The notes: a model not told the origin generated them from the sequence alone. A stretch of DNA of 64,000 nt from Pseudonocardia humida (GCF_023898865.1 NZ_JAGSOV010000034.1:124001-188000), one strand, 5' to 3'. Positions 52,115 to 60,812 are shown, counted from the first letter of the stretch. Made by a program: numbers and translations.

Positions 52115-53344
52115 CTACCCGTGAGCGGCTGTCGTGAGGTGGCTCGGGAGGTCGATCGTGTGCGCCGGCGGGGAGAGGAACCGGCCCATCATCCCGGTCA
52201 GCGGCGGGGTCGCGGTGGCGCGCAGAGCGGCGTGCAGGACACGGATGCCCCAACGGGTGCGGGGCAGGCCGGTGTACGGGGTGCCGGGCGGCAGCTCCTG
52301 GGCCCGGTCGACGTAGGGCCGCATCCGCTCCTCGTAGGCGGCGAAGGCCGCGGCGGGGTCCGGACAGCGGGCGAGCTCGCCGGCCAGCACGGCGGCTCCG
52401 ACGACGGCCAGGGTGGTGCCCATCCCGCTGATCGGGGACGGGCAGTACCCGGCGTCGCCGAGCAGCACCACGCGCCCCCGCGACCAGGCCGGCATCCGCA
52501 CCTGACCGACGTCCTCGGCGTAGAACTCCGACGCCGCCGCCAGCGCGTCGAGCACCCGCGGAGCGGCCCCGCCGACGTCGATGAACCGGCCGGTCAGCAG
52601 CGCCTTCTGCGCGTCGGGGTCCCGCCCGCGCAGGCACGGCGGGGCGAGGAAGGACAACGCGGCCCGGGTGGTGCCCACGGGGTCCGGGCGCAGGATGACC
52701 GAGCGACCACCGGGATCGTGCTGCCAGGTCGCCCACGACCCGTCGCCGCGTCGGCGCGGGACGGTCAGGTAGGCCAGGGACACGCCCACGGGACGGAACC
52801 AGGCCCGGCCCTGCTCGTCGTGCTCCCCGAACACCAGCCGCCGGGTCGCCGAGCCGATCCCGTCGGCCGCGACCACCACGTCGACCTCGTAGGACCCGCC
52901 GCCGGCGAGCCGGACGCGCACCGGGCCGGAGCCGCGGTCGTCGATCGCGGCGATGTGGTCGTCGAACACCCACTCGACACCGGGACCGGCGGCGTCGCGG
53001 ATCAGGGTGGCGAGCTGCCCGCGCAGGACCTCCAACTCCGCGGTCGGGCCCTCGCCGCCGAACCCGGCGAAGACCTCCCTGCCCACCCGGGCCCGGGTCC
53101 GACCGGTCCAGTCGGTGAAAGCGATGCCCTGCTCCCCCGTGCCGGCGGCGCGCACAGCGTCCTCCAGGCCCATCCGGCGGACCACCTCGCGCCCGGCGCC
53201 GCGCAGGTCGACGCCGTGGCCCTCGGCCCGCAGGCCGGGTGCGCGCTCGACCACGACCGGCTCGAGGCCGTGGCGCCGCGCCCAGTAGGCGAACACGAGG
53301 CCGGCGATCCCGGCCCCGGACACCAGCACACTCCGCACCGCCAC
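52115..53344 (-). CDS. FAD-dependent monooxygenase (PHBH/TetX-like)
   Basis: A 409-residue class A flavin monooxygenase. The FAD loop is GAGIAGLVFAYWARRHG near 10-26, the second motif VVVAADGIGSATRR near 155, and the third GDAGYCPSPISGMGTTLA near 296, where the usual GDAAH has Gly-Tyr. It hydroxylates an aromatic or polyketide-like compound. TetX-like names come from overall pattern only. It starts at a GTG with GGGAGGAG upstream and is divergent from the response regulator by 275 bases. Confidence 0.85.
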   Translation of the reverse strand: MAVRSVLVSGAGIAGLVFAYWARRHGLEPVVVERAPGLRAEGHGVDLRGAGREVVRRMGLEDAVRAAGTGEQGIAFTDWTGRTRARVGREVFAGFGGEGPTAELEVLRGQLATLIRDAAGPGVEWVFDDHIAAIDDRGSGPVRVRLAGGGSYEVDVVVAADGIGSATRRLVFGEHDEQGRAWFRPVGVSLAYLTVPRRRGDGSWATWQHDPGGRSVILRPDPVGTTRAALSFLAPPCLRGRDPDAQKALLTGRFIDVGGAAPRVLDALAAASEFYAEDVGQVRMPAWSRGRVVLLGDAGYCPSPISGMGTTLAVVGAAVLAGELARCPDPAAAFAAYEERMRPYVDRAQELPPGTPYTGLPRTRWGIRVLHAALRATATPPLTGMMGRFLSPPAHTIDLPSHLTTAAHG

Positions 53345-53619
53345 CGCTGCTCCTCCCGAGCCGCGCCGCCATCTCCACCGCGCCTACCCAAACACGGCAG
53401 GGCGTGCCGGTCGTCATCCGTGCGACGTGCTCAGATGCACGACGGGTGAGGTACGGGCGGGAACGCATCGGGGCACCGCGGGCGGATGTCGGGCTGACAA
53501 GCGCGTCATCGACGTGACGGGCGTCCCTCCCGCGGCCCCGCGGAGCCCGACGACGCATGTCGCTCGACAGCGACCAGGCAGCCGTTATCGTCGTGCGGGC
53601 CGGGCTCCGGGAGGTGCGA

Positions 53620-54225
53620 GTGATCCGGGTTCTGATCGCCGAGGACGTGCGCATCCTGCGCGACACGCTGGTCGCGGTCCTGCAGCTGGAGCCCGACCTC
53701 GACGTGGTGGCCGCGGCCGCCCGCGGCGACGAGATCGTGCCCGCCGCCCTGGAGCACCGCCCGGACGTCGCGGTCCTCGACATCGACCTGCCCGGCGGCG
53801 ACGGCATCAGCGCCGCCGCCGAGCTGCACCACCGGTTGCCCCAGTGCCGCACGCTGATGCTGACCGGGCTGGGCAAGCCGGGCACCCTGCGGCGCGCCCT
53901 GTCGGCGAAGGTGGGCGGTTTCCTGGTCAAGGACGCCCCGGCCGACCAGTTGATCGACGCGGTGCGCCGGGTCGCGGCCGGGGAGCGGGTGGTCGACCCG
54001 CAGCTGGCGCTGGCGGCCCTGGAGCTGGCCGACAACCCGCTGTCACCGCGGGAGGCGGAGATCCTGACCCGGCACGCGGCCGGTGAGCCGGCCGCCGAGA
54101 TCGCCGCGCAGCTGCACCTCTCCTACGGCACCGTGCGCAACTACCTGGCGTCGGCGGTGACGAAGCTGGGAGCGCGCAACCGCGTCGACGCGGCCCGCAT
54201 CGCCGCGGACGCCGGCTGGCTCTAG
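53620..54225 (+). CDS. NarL/LuxR-type response regulator
   Basis: A 201-residue regulator. The receiver spans 1-118, with acidic pair AED near 8, phospho-acceptor Asp54 in VLDIDLP, Thr in MLTGLG near 82 and Lys104 in FLVKD. The LuxR HTH (about 138-200) contains LSPREAEILTRHAAGE and LSYGTVRNYLASAVTKL. The GTG at 53620 has GGGAGG upstream. The following gene is a receiver-only paralogue, and the probable kinase lies beyond it on the other strand. Confidence 0.87.
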   Translation: MIRVLIAEDVRILRDTLVAVLQLEPDLDVVAAAARGDEIVPAALEHRPDVAVLDIDLPGGDGISAAAELHHRLPQCRTLMLTGLGKPGTLRRALSAKVGGFLVKDAPADQLIDAVRRVAAGERVVDPQLALAALELADNPLSPREAEILTRHAAGEPAAEIAAQLHLSYGTVRNYLASAVTKLGARNRVDAARIAADAGWL

Positions 54226-54239
54226 CCCGGGACGGCGAC

Positions 54240-54252
54240 GTGCAGAATGCAC
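54240..54252. promoter_or_regulatory. GTGCA-N3-TGCAC palindrome upstream of the receiver gene
   Basis: A perfect palindrome in the 108-base gap between the two regulator genes, 81 bases before the receiver-only start. An identical GTGCA-N3-TGCAC lies between the histidine kinase and the DJ-1-like gene (56698-56710). Shared sites within one two-component locus suggest binding by its response regulator. Confidence 0.4.
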
Positions 54253-54333
54253 CCGCCACCGGTGCGATCCCCACCTCGACCCGGTGCCCGGCCGCACTGG
54301 TGGCGGCGCCACCGCCGGCCCGACACTCCCACC

Positions 54334-54729
54334 ATGCGCATCCGGGTCCTGGTCGCCGAGGACATCGCCGTCCTGCGCGAGACCCTGGTCGCCCTCCTGG
54401 AGCTGGAGGACGACCTGGAGGTCGTCGCCGCGGTGGCCCGCGGCGACCGGGTCGTGCCCGCGGCGCTCGCGCACCACCCCGACGTCGCGCTGCTGGACAT
54501 CGACCTGCCCGGCACCGACGGGCTCACCGCCGCCGCCGACCTGCGCGGACGGCTGCCGACCTGCCGTGTCCTGCTCCTCACCGGACTGGCGACCCCGGGC
54601 AGCCGCAGCCGGGCGCTAGCCGTCGGCGCGTCCGGGTTCCTGGTCAAGGCCGGGGCCGCCGACGACCTCGTCGACGCCGTCCGCCGCGCCGCCCGCGGCG
54701 AGCGGCTGTTCGCCGGCCTGCCCCGCTGA
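54334..54729 (+). CDS. Receiver-only response regulator paralogue (output domain lost)
   Basis: A 131-residue stand-alone receiver. Asp55 is in LLDIDLP, Thr in LLTGLA near 84 and Lys105 in FLVKAG. It matches the previous gene over almost its whole length (for example DVALLDIDLPGTDG against DVAVLDIDLPGGDG) but stops exactly where the LuxR output domain should begin. Its last 114 bases overlap the 3' end of the convergent kinase gene. It could act as a phosphate sink or relay. An ATG start with no strong ribosome site is used. Confidence 0.75.
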   Translation: MRIRVLVAEDIAVLRETLVALLELEDDLEVVAAVARGDRVVPAALAHHPDVALLDIDLPGTDGLTAAADLRGRLPTCRVLLLTGLATPGSRSRALAVGASGFLVKAGAADDLVDAVRRAARGERLFAGLPR

Positions 54730-56631
54730 CCCCGCCAGCGGCAGCCGCACCGTCAGCTCGAAGCCCCCGGCCTCGGCGCGCGTGGACAGGCTGCCGCCGA
54801 GGGCCGCGGCACGGGCGGAGAGGTTCGCCAGCCCGTGCCCGCCGGGCCGCTGCGGCTGGTCGCGGGGTTCGCCGCGGCCGTCGTTGGTCACCCGGAGGTG
54901 GGCGACGGTCGCGTCGACCGTCAGCTCGATCCCGCACCGACGCGCCCTGGCGTGCCGCAGGACGTTGGTGACCGACTCGCGCAGCACGGTGGCCAGCACC
55001 GAGTCGACCTCCTCCGGCAGCGGCTCGTCCGCCCGGTCGGCGCGGACGTCGGCCGCCACGCCGGCGGAGGCGAGCACCTCGGCGGCGGCGTCGAGCTCGG
55101 TGCGCAACGACAGGCGGTGCACGTCGTCGGTGACGGCCAGGACGTCGGCGCCGGCCTGCTCGCCCAGCCGCACCAGCGCATCGATCTCCGCGCGCGCCCG
55201 GTCGTCGGCCCGGTCGATCAGCCGCCCGGCCAGGTCGCTCTTGAGCGCGACCGCCGACAGGCCCATCCCGAGCAGGTCGTGGGTGTCCCGGGCCACCCGC
55301 AGGCGCTCGCGGACGACGGCCATCCTGGCGAGCTCGCGGCGCGTGTCGTCGAGCTCCACGGCCAGCCCCGCCAGCCGGGACAGCCCGTACACCACCAATC
55401 CGGTGGTCACGGTCACCACCAGCGAGTAGACGATGTCGGCGGTGTCCAAGCCCGGCAGGACGAGGGTGTGCACCGCGATCGCCAGCTGGATGCCGGCGAA
55501 CGCCGCCCAGCCCCACCCGGCCGGGAGCAGCAGCAGCGCCGAACCCGCGACGAACCCGCCCAGGCCGTGGATGGTCGCGTGGAGCACGGGGAAGTAGCCC
55601 AGGACGAGCAGCAGCACCTGAGCGGCCAGGGTCCAGGGCCAGCCACGCGGGCGGGCGTGCTCCCGCCACGCCGTGGAGTGGTACAGCTGCAGCGCCACCA
55701 GCGCGACGACGCCGACCACCGACGCCACTGCGACCAGCGCGTCCATGTGGTGGTCGGCGAGAGCGGTCGCCAGCAGCTGCGCGGACAGGGCGACCAGGGC
55801 CAGGGTCAGGACCAGCCTCGCCAGCCGCGGCGCGACGGTCGGTGCCGCTGCGCCCTCCTGCGCCGCGGTCACCGCGGGCCAGGGCGCCCGCCGGTCGTCG
55901 GCCACCACCGCCCGGACCTGGTCGAGCGCCTGGCGGGCGCAGCCGGCCGCCTCGGCGAGCCGGGCACGGGCCTCCTCCGGCGCGCTGGTCAGCAGCGCCG
56001 AAGCCGCCCGGGCGCAGGCCACGGCGGCGTCGAGCCGGTCGCCCACCGCGGCGCGCAGGCGGTCGGCGGCCCGCAGCCGCTCCCCGGCGACCGTCAGCGT
56101 CGCCAGCTCGGTACGGGCCGCGCGCAGCTCGTCGACCAGTCCGGACAGCCGGATCAACCCGAACAGCGCCGCGGCGGCGTACAGCGGCACGACGAAGATC
56201 AGCACCGCTTCGGGCAGCCCCTCGATCCGGGGGAGGCCGACGACGGCGAACCGCAGCACCCCCTCGGTCGCCAGCGCGGCGCCGAACAGCAGCCACGAGG
56301 TCGGCGCCGACACCGTCAGCAGCAGCAGACCGCCGAGGAACCCGGGCGGGCCGGCGACCCAGTCGGCGCCGAAGAAGGCGAAGGGCAGGTAGGTCAGCAG
56401 CCCCTGCACGGCCAGCAGCGGGTTGCGGTGGCGCGCCCACGACGGGCGGCCGCGGGGCACCGCGTAGAGCATCGGCAGCACGAACGTCGCCGCCGCCAGC
56501 ACCCCCGCGGCCGGCCCCGCCCAGTAGGCCGCTATCCCGACGACCGCGGGCAGCGCCGTGCCGAGGAAGACCACGGCGAACACCCACACGTGCCGGGACT
56601 CCGCGGTGCCGGGTCGCTCGTCGGTCTGCAT
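54616..56631 (-). CDS. Duplicated-module sensor histidine kinase (NarX/DesK-type)
   Basis: A 671-residue membrane kinase with two copies of the sensor module. Helices at about 20-165 are followed by a coiled linker with no phospho-acceptor His. A second set of helices at about 270-415 leads to the DHp helix with His451 in ARDTHDLLG. The HATPase domain is at about 535-632 (ESVTNVLRHA, then TNDGRGEP and HGLANLSARA). The last 39 residues continue past the domain as antisense of the receiver gene. The ATG at 56631 has GAGGGGG upstream. Confidence 0.85.
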   Translation of the reverse strand: MQTDERPGTAESRHVWVFAVVFLGTALPAVVGIAAYWAGPAAGVLAAATFVLPMLYAVPRGRPSWARHRNPLLAVQGLLTYLPFAFFGADWVAGPPGFLGGLLLLTVSAPTSWLLFGAALATEGVLRFAVVGLPRIEGLPEAVLIFVVPLYAAAALFGLIRLSGLVDELRAARTELATLTVAGERLRAADRLRAAVGDRLDAAVACARAASALLTSAPEEARARLAEAAGCARQALDQVRAVVADDRRAPWPAVTAAQEGAAAPTVAPRLARLVLTLALVALSAQLLATALADHHMDALVAVASVVGVVALVALQLYHSTAWREHARPRGWPWTLAAQVLLLVLGYFPVLHATIHGLGGFVAGSALLLLPAGWGWAAFAGIQLAIAVHTLVLPGLDTADIVYSLVVTVTTGLVVYGLSRLAGLAVELDDTRRELARMAVVRERLRVARDTHDLLGMGLSAVALKSDLAGRLIDRADDRARAEIDALVRLGEQAGADVLAVTDDVHRLSLRTELDAAAEVLASAGVAADVRADRADEPLPEEVDSVLATVLRESVTNVLRHARARRCGIELTVDATVAHLRVTNDGRGEPRDQPQRPGGHGLANLSARAAALGGSLSTRAEAGGFELTVRLPLAGSAGQAGEQPLAAGGAADGVDEVVGGPGLDQEPGRADG

Positions 56632-56697
56632 CGGCCCCCTCACCCACACCCCAAGGACCAGCACCGTAGGTCACCGACACGTCCGTGCAGGGGCGGT

Positions 56698-56710
56698 GTG
56701 CACTCTGCAC
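56698..56710. promoter_or_regulatory. GTGCA-N3-TGCAC palindrome between kinase and DJ-1-like genes
   Basis: Same 5-3-5 palindrome as at 54240-54252, here 66 bases before the kinase start and 111 before the DJ-1-like start. CCC follows the right arm in both copies. A candidate response-regulator box. Confidence 0.4.
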
Positions 56711-56821
56711 CCCGGACGCCCGCGAACCCCACGCGGAGCTCGTGCTCCCGACACTGGTCGCGTTTGCGCAGGTCAGACGACACTCAGCGAGTCCGTTCAG
56801 CCGCGTTGTCCGGAGGTCATC

Positions 56822-58300
56822 ATGCAGAACCCGCCGCAGCTCGCCCGGGTGGAACCACCCCCGGGCACCGCGCCCCCGGTCGACGGGCACCGCAGCCGGC
56901 GCGACGAGTACGCCGCCGGGCACTACGGGGTGCGGTGGGCGCTGGACGGGCGCCGGGTCGTCCGGGGACTCGTCCGTGGCCTGGTCGTCCTGCTGGCGTT
57001 CCTCGCCGTCCCGGCCGCGGTGTACACCGCGGGCTCCACCGCCTACGAGCAGAGCCGGTACGCCCCACCCGACGCGCCGGGTGGGGCGGCGGACGCCGGC
57101 GCCCCGGTGCCGGCGCACGACCCGGCCAGGCCCACCGCCGTGGTCGTCGTCGGCAACGGCGGGGCCAACGTGGCCGACGCGCTCGTCCCGTACGACGTCC
57201 TGGCCGGCACCGGAGCGTTCAACGTCTACACAGTCGCGCCGGAGCGCCGGGCGCTGCCGCTGCTGGGCGGGCTCGACCTGGTCCCCCACCTCAGCTTCGC
57301 GCAGCTGCGCGAGCGGCTGGGCGGGGCGGCGCCGGAGGTCACCGTCGTACCGGAGATGCCGGTGTCCGGCAGCGACGCGGAGGTGACCGGGTGGCTGCGC
57401 GACACCGCCGGTGGCGGGCTGGTGCTGGGCGTGTGCACCGGCGCCCGGCTGCTCGCCGACGCCGGGCTGCTCGACGGGCGCCCGGCGACCACGCACTGGT
57501 ACCGGATGGACGGGCTGCAGCAGCGCCACCCCCAGGTGGACTGGCAGCGCGGGGTCCGCTACGTCGACGACGGTGACGTGATCACCACCGGCGGGCTGCT
57601 GTCCTCGGTGGACGGGACGCTGCGGGTGATCGAGCGGCTGCTGGGCACCGACGCCGCGGCGAAGGCCGCGGACGCCGTCGGCTGGCCGGGCTACTCCCCC
57701 GGGACCGCCGCGGCCCTGCCCGGGTCGCGCGTCGCGCCCTCCGAGGGCATCCTGCACCTGCTCAACATCGGTTTCCGGGCTAACGGCACCACCGTGGGGG
57801 TCGTGCTGTCCGACGGTGTCGGCGAGCTCGAGCTGGCCTCGGCGTTCGCCCCGTACGGCGAGGTCAAGTCGGCCAGGACCCTCGCGCTCGCGGCCGGCGG
57901 CGACAGCATCCGCTCCCGCCACGGCCTGACGTTCGTCCCGCGGGCGGACCTGGACGCCGCCGGTCGCACCGACCGGTTGCTCGTCCCCGGCCTCGCCGCC
58001 CGGCCCGACCCGGACGTCGCGGCGGCCGCGCGGCGCGCCGGCGTCCCCGTCGTCCAGCTGCACCAGCAGCCGGGCTTCGCGTTCGAGGCGGCACTGCGGG
58101 ACATGGCCGCCACCACGGACGTGGCCACCACGCGCTGGGCCGCCAAGATCCTCGAGTACTCCCAGGCCGACCTGCGGCCGGCCGGGCCCGCCTGGCCGTG
58201 GGCGCCCGCCCTGCAGGTGCTCTTCCTGGGCCTGGTCGGCGTCGCCGCCGCGCTCGCGGTGGAGCAGGTGGTGCGCCGGGTGCGCGCCGGCCGGTCCTGA
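56822..58300 (+). CDS. Membrane-anchored DJ-1/PfpI-family protein, two domains
   Basis: A 492-residue protein. One helix at about 47-68 and another at about 465-486 anchor both ends. Between them lie two DJ-1/PfpI-like domains. The first (103-285) has nucleophile Cys205 in LGVCTGARLLADAGLLDG and His225 in ATTHWY. The second (315-455) lacks a comparable Cys and looks structural. Single-domain relatives occur as AraC-regulator sensor domains and as proteases or glyoxalases. It is divergent from the kinase, with GGAGG before the ATG. The role is unknown. Confidence 0.75.
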   Translation: MQNPPQLARVEPPPGTAPPVDGHRSRRDEYAAGHYGVRWALDGRRVVRGLVRGLVVLLAFLAVPAAVYTAGSTAYEQSRYAPPDAPGGAADAGAPVPAHDPARPTAVVVVGNGGANVADALVPYDVLAGTGAFNVYTVAPERRALPLLGGLDLVPHLSFAQLRERLGGAAPEVTVVPEMPVSGSDAEVTGWLRDTAGGGLVLGVCTGARLLADAGLLDGRPATTHWYRMDGLQQRHPQVDWQRGVRYVDDGDVITTGGLLSSVDGTLRVIERLLGTDAAAKAADAVGWPGYSPGTAAALPGSRVAPSEGILHLLNIGFRANGTTVGVVLSDGVGELELASAFAPYGEVKSARTLALAAGGDSIRSRHGLTFVPRADLDAAGRTDRLLVPGLAARPDPDVAAAARRAGVPVVQLHQQPGFAFEAALRDMAATTDVATTRWAAKILEYSQADLRPAGPAWPWAPALQVLFLGLVGVAAALAVEQVVRRVRAGRS

Positions 58301-58335
58301 ACGACGCCCCGCGCCAGAGACGGAGGAGGAGGACC

Positions 58336-58893
58336 ACCGTGCGGATGCTGGGCGACAACCGCAAGATCCCCGGCCCCACGCTCCAGGTCGCCCAGGGCTC
58401 GGAGATCGTCGTCGACGTCCGCAACCACGGGGACCTGAGCACGACCGTGCGCTGGCACGGGCTGCGCCTGGACAACCGCTACGACGGCGTGCCGCACGAG
58501 ACCCAGGACCCGATCCCGGTCGGCGGCAGGTTCGCCTACCGGCTCCGGTTCCCCGACCCCGGCCGGTACTGGTACCACCCGCACGTCCGCGAGGACTACG
58601 CCCAGGAGCTGGGCCTGTACGGCAACATCCTGGTCGTGCCCGCCGAGCGGGACTACTGGCCACCGGTCGACCGGGAGCTGGTCCTGACCCTGGACGACCT
58701 GCTGCTGCGACGGGGCGGTGGAGCCGAACCTGGTCTGGAAGGACACGGTGCTGGTCCGCACCGGTCAGACCGTCGACATCCTGCTCGACGTCACCAACCC
58801 GGGGGTGTGGATGGCGCACTGCCACATCGCCGAGCACATGCAGAGCGGCATGATGTTCAGCTTCACCGTCACAGGGGACGTGTGGACGCTCGG
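58336..58893 (+). pseudogene. Internally deleted multicopper oxidase remnant
   Basis: Frame 1 encodes the first cupredoxin domain (PGPTLQVAQGSEIVVDVRN, RWHGLRLDNRYDGVPHETQ, then RYWYHPH), ending near 58715. The reading then shifts to frame 2, which holds only the last copper block (NLVWKDTVLVRTG, MAHCHIAEHMQSGMM). The middle domain and most of the last are gone. A typical relative has over 500 residues. The first HWH copper motif reads RWH, so one ligand is also lost. It follows the DJ-1-like gene by 35 bases. Confidence 0.7.
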
Positions 58894-58964
58894 AGCCACG
58901 CGGAGCTCGGCTCGAGCGGCGAGCTGTCTGCCGCCGAAACTGGAGGCGGTGCGGCGGCCCCGTC

Positions 58965-59705
58965 TCAGGTCAGCGCGTCGGAGCGACCGGCCTCGATCCG
59001 GGACCACTGGGCGACGGGGCGCCCGTTCCGCCGCCAGCCGTCGGCGTTCTCGCCGTCGCCCCAGGGCCGGGGCCAGCCGTCCGGGGAGTCCTCCCAGGGC
59101 TCCTGGCGCCCGTAGACGGTCATGTCCAGCAGCCCGTGGGTGGGGGCCATGACCTCGACGCCGCGACCGCCGGTGTAGTAGGTCTCGAACACCCGCCCGC
59201 CGTCGCGGACGTAGCACACCAGGTGGTGGCGCTGCCAGTCGCGACCCTCCAGCAGCCGCGGGGCCGTCTCCTCCACCGAGTACCACGGCATCTCCAGGCC
59301 CATGAAGTCCCGGTAGCGCACGCTCTCCCGGTAGGGGCCCTTGCACAGCACGGCGTAGGTGGCGTCGCGGGAGTGGACGTAGGACAGCTCGCGGACCTGG
59401 CTGTTGAAGAACGTGCAGCCCTCGCACTGCTCGGCGGCGGGTCGGCCGGGCCACCAGGCGTGGAAGTAGGCGATGAGCTGCCTGCGGCCCTCGAAGACGT
59501 CGAGGATCGTGACCGGTCCGTCCGGGCCGACGACCTCGATGGTGGCGTCGACCTCCACCATCGGCAGCCGCCGCCGCGCCGCCGCGATCGCGTCCCCTTC
59601 GCGGGTGTGCGCCTTCTCCCGGGCGAACAGCGCGTCCCGCGCCTCCTGCCAGGTCTGCCGGTCGACCACGGGCGGGAGGGCCGGGCCGGGTGTCTGGTCG
59701 TTCAC
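58965..59705 (-). CDS. DUF899 family thioredoxin-like protein
   Basis: A 246-residue protein. Members have a thioredoxin-like fold without a standard CxxC; here ECEGCTFF-type wording reads EQCEGCTFFNSQ near 95. Other family blocks are FAREKAHTREGDAIAAARR near 27 and APTHGLLDMTVYGRQEPWED near 198-217. The GTG at 59705 with GGAGG eight bases upstream was preferred over a longer frame. Two operator-like palindromes lie 124-168 bases upstream. The biochemical role is not known. Confidence 0.8.
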   Translation of the reverse strand: MNDQTPGPALPPVVDRQTWQEARDALFAREKAHTREGDAIAAARRRLPMVEVDATIEVVGPDGPVTILDVFEGRRQLIAYFHAWWPGRPAAEQCEGCTFFNSQVRELSYVHSRDATYAVLCKGPYRESVRYRDFMGLEMPWYSVEETAPRLLEGRDWQRHHLVCYVRDGGRVFETYYTGGRGVEVMAPTHGLLDMTVYGRQEPWEDSPDGWPRPWGDGENADGWRRNGRPVAQWSRIEAGRSDALT

Positions 59706-59828
59706 GATGCCTCCAAGCGTTCGTTGCGATGTCGGTGGGCACCACCTGGGATCGCGCCCACCACGCATGTGCGAGCACCCCTCCGTCCGAGTCCGCGCAC
59801 GGGGCCAGGTGCCCGCCGCCGGAACATC

Positions 59829-59873
59829 GCAACCGGAAGGTTGCAGCACAAGCTATCGCAACCGTCAGGTTGC
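59829..59873. promoter_or_regulatory. Twin GCAACC-N4-GGTTGC palindromes upstream of the DUF899 gene
   Basis: Two perfect six-base-arm palindromes (59829-59844 and 59858-59873), the second extendable to seven, have centres 29 bases apart, close to three helical turns. They lie between the DUF899 start and the end of the next leftward gene, so they most likely control DUF899. The binding protein is not obvious in the window. Confidence 0.55.
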
Positions 59874-59949
59874 GTCAATCACGGCCGAGTCCGGGTCCGA
59901 CCGATTCGGCGATCCGGGCCGCGGGCTGGGCGCCGCTTCCCGGGCCGGG

Positions 59950-60594
59950 TCAGCCGCCGTTCGCCGCTCGGTCGAACGGGACGTTCAGGCAGGCCACGCG
60001 TCCGCCAGCGGAACCGGCCTCACCGGGCGCGGTCGCGGTGGCCTCGCCCGCGTGGATGACGACCGAGGCCGGAGCGCGGTCGGTGAACGCGAACGGCACC
60101 ACCGCGCCCGCCTCACCGTCGCCCTCGGCGTCGGTCCGCAGGTCCAGCCAGATCTCGTTCTCCGGATTGGCGTAGGCGGGGTCGGTGGAGGGCCGCCCGG
60201 GACCGGCGGCCGGGTCGACCCGGTGCTGGAAGTGCGGACCGGCCGCATCCCCGGTCGGCCCGCACGGCTGGGCGTGCGCGTGGGCGGCGTAGCCGCGGTT
60301 CGGCACCAGCCCTTCCACCTCCAGGCGCACCTCGGTGGAGCCGTCCGACCCGTCCGCCTCGACGGAGAGCTCGGCACCCACCGGCGCGGCCGCCGGGTCG
60401 TAGGTGAAGGCGTCCCGCGCCTGCTCGGGTGGCGCGAGGTCACCCTCGGCATCGACCTGGGTCGCAGGCGGGACCGGCTGGGCGAGCGGCTCGGTGGGAT
60501 CGGCCGACTCCGGGGCGCCGCAGGCGACGGCCACCAGGCAGGCGCCGGTGGCCACGAGCGGGAGCCAGCGGTGGTACGTGGCACGGGTCGTCAT
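59950..60594 (-). CDS. SodC-like superoxide dismutase family lipoprotein
   Basis: A 214-residue exported lipoprotein. The signal ends at Cys25 (AVAC). The Cu/Zn SOD core follows at about 70-210, with HAHAQPCGPTGDAAGPHFQH near 117-136 giving HxH, the disulfide Cys and further His. VVIHAGEATA near 184 supplies the fourth copper His and GGRVACLNV near 201 the second Cys. Zinc ligands are only partly conserved, as in some actinomycete SodC lipoproteins, so dismutase activity is likely but not certain. The ATG at 60594 was chosen because the signal begins there. Confidence 0.78.
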   Translation of the reverse strand: MTTRATYHRWLPLVATGACLVAVACGAPESADPTEPLAQPVPPATQVDAEGDLAPPEQARDAFTYDPAAAPVGAELSVEADGSDGSTEVRLEVEGLVPNRGYAAHAHAQPCGPTGDAAGPHFQHRVDPAAGPGRPSTDPAYANPENEIWLDLRTDAEGDGEAGAVVPFAFTDRAPASVVIHAGEATATAPGEAGSAGGRVACLNVPFDRAANGG

Positions 60595-60727
60595 ACCGCG
60601 ACGAGTTCCCGGTCCGCCCGCGGCCAACCCCGGGCCATCACCGAACCGCTCGACCTGCCCCCACCCGCGCCGGGCTCGTCGAGCACGTCGACCGGCTAAC
60701 GCTGCCCTGACCGTGAACGACGTCTGA

Positions 60728-60766
60728 AGCGGTCCCGCCGGTCTCCCCTCCACCGGCGGGACCGCT
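60728..60766 (-). terminator. Strong stem-loop after the methyltransferase gene
   Basis: Fourteen-base perfect arms (AGCGGTCCCGCCGG and its complement) around an 11-base loop. It lies 47 bases past the stop of the leftward methyltransferase gene, and upstream of the SodC-like gene. No T-run follows. Confidence 0.65.
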
Positions 60767-60812
60767 CAGCTGCGCCTCGAGCGGGCCACAGCGACCCATC
60801 AGCGAGGTGGCG

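Noticed and set aside
54644..58837. A 1397-codon leftward open frame
   Set aside because: It is antisense to the DJ-1-like gene and out of frame with the kinase. Its translation is Arg/Gly/Pro-rich with no family match; high GC removes stops from shadow frames.
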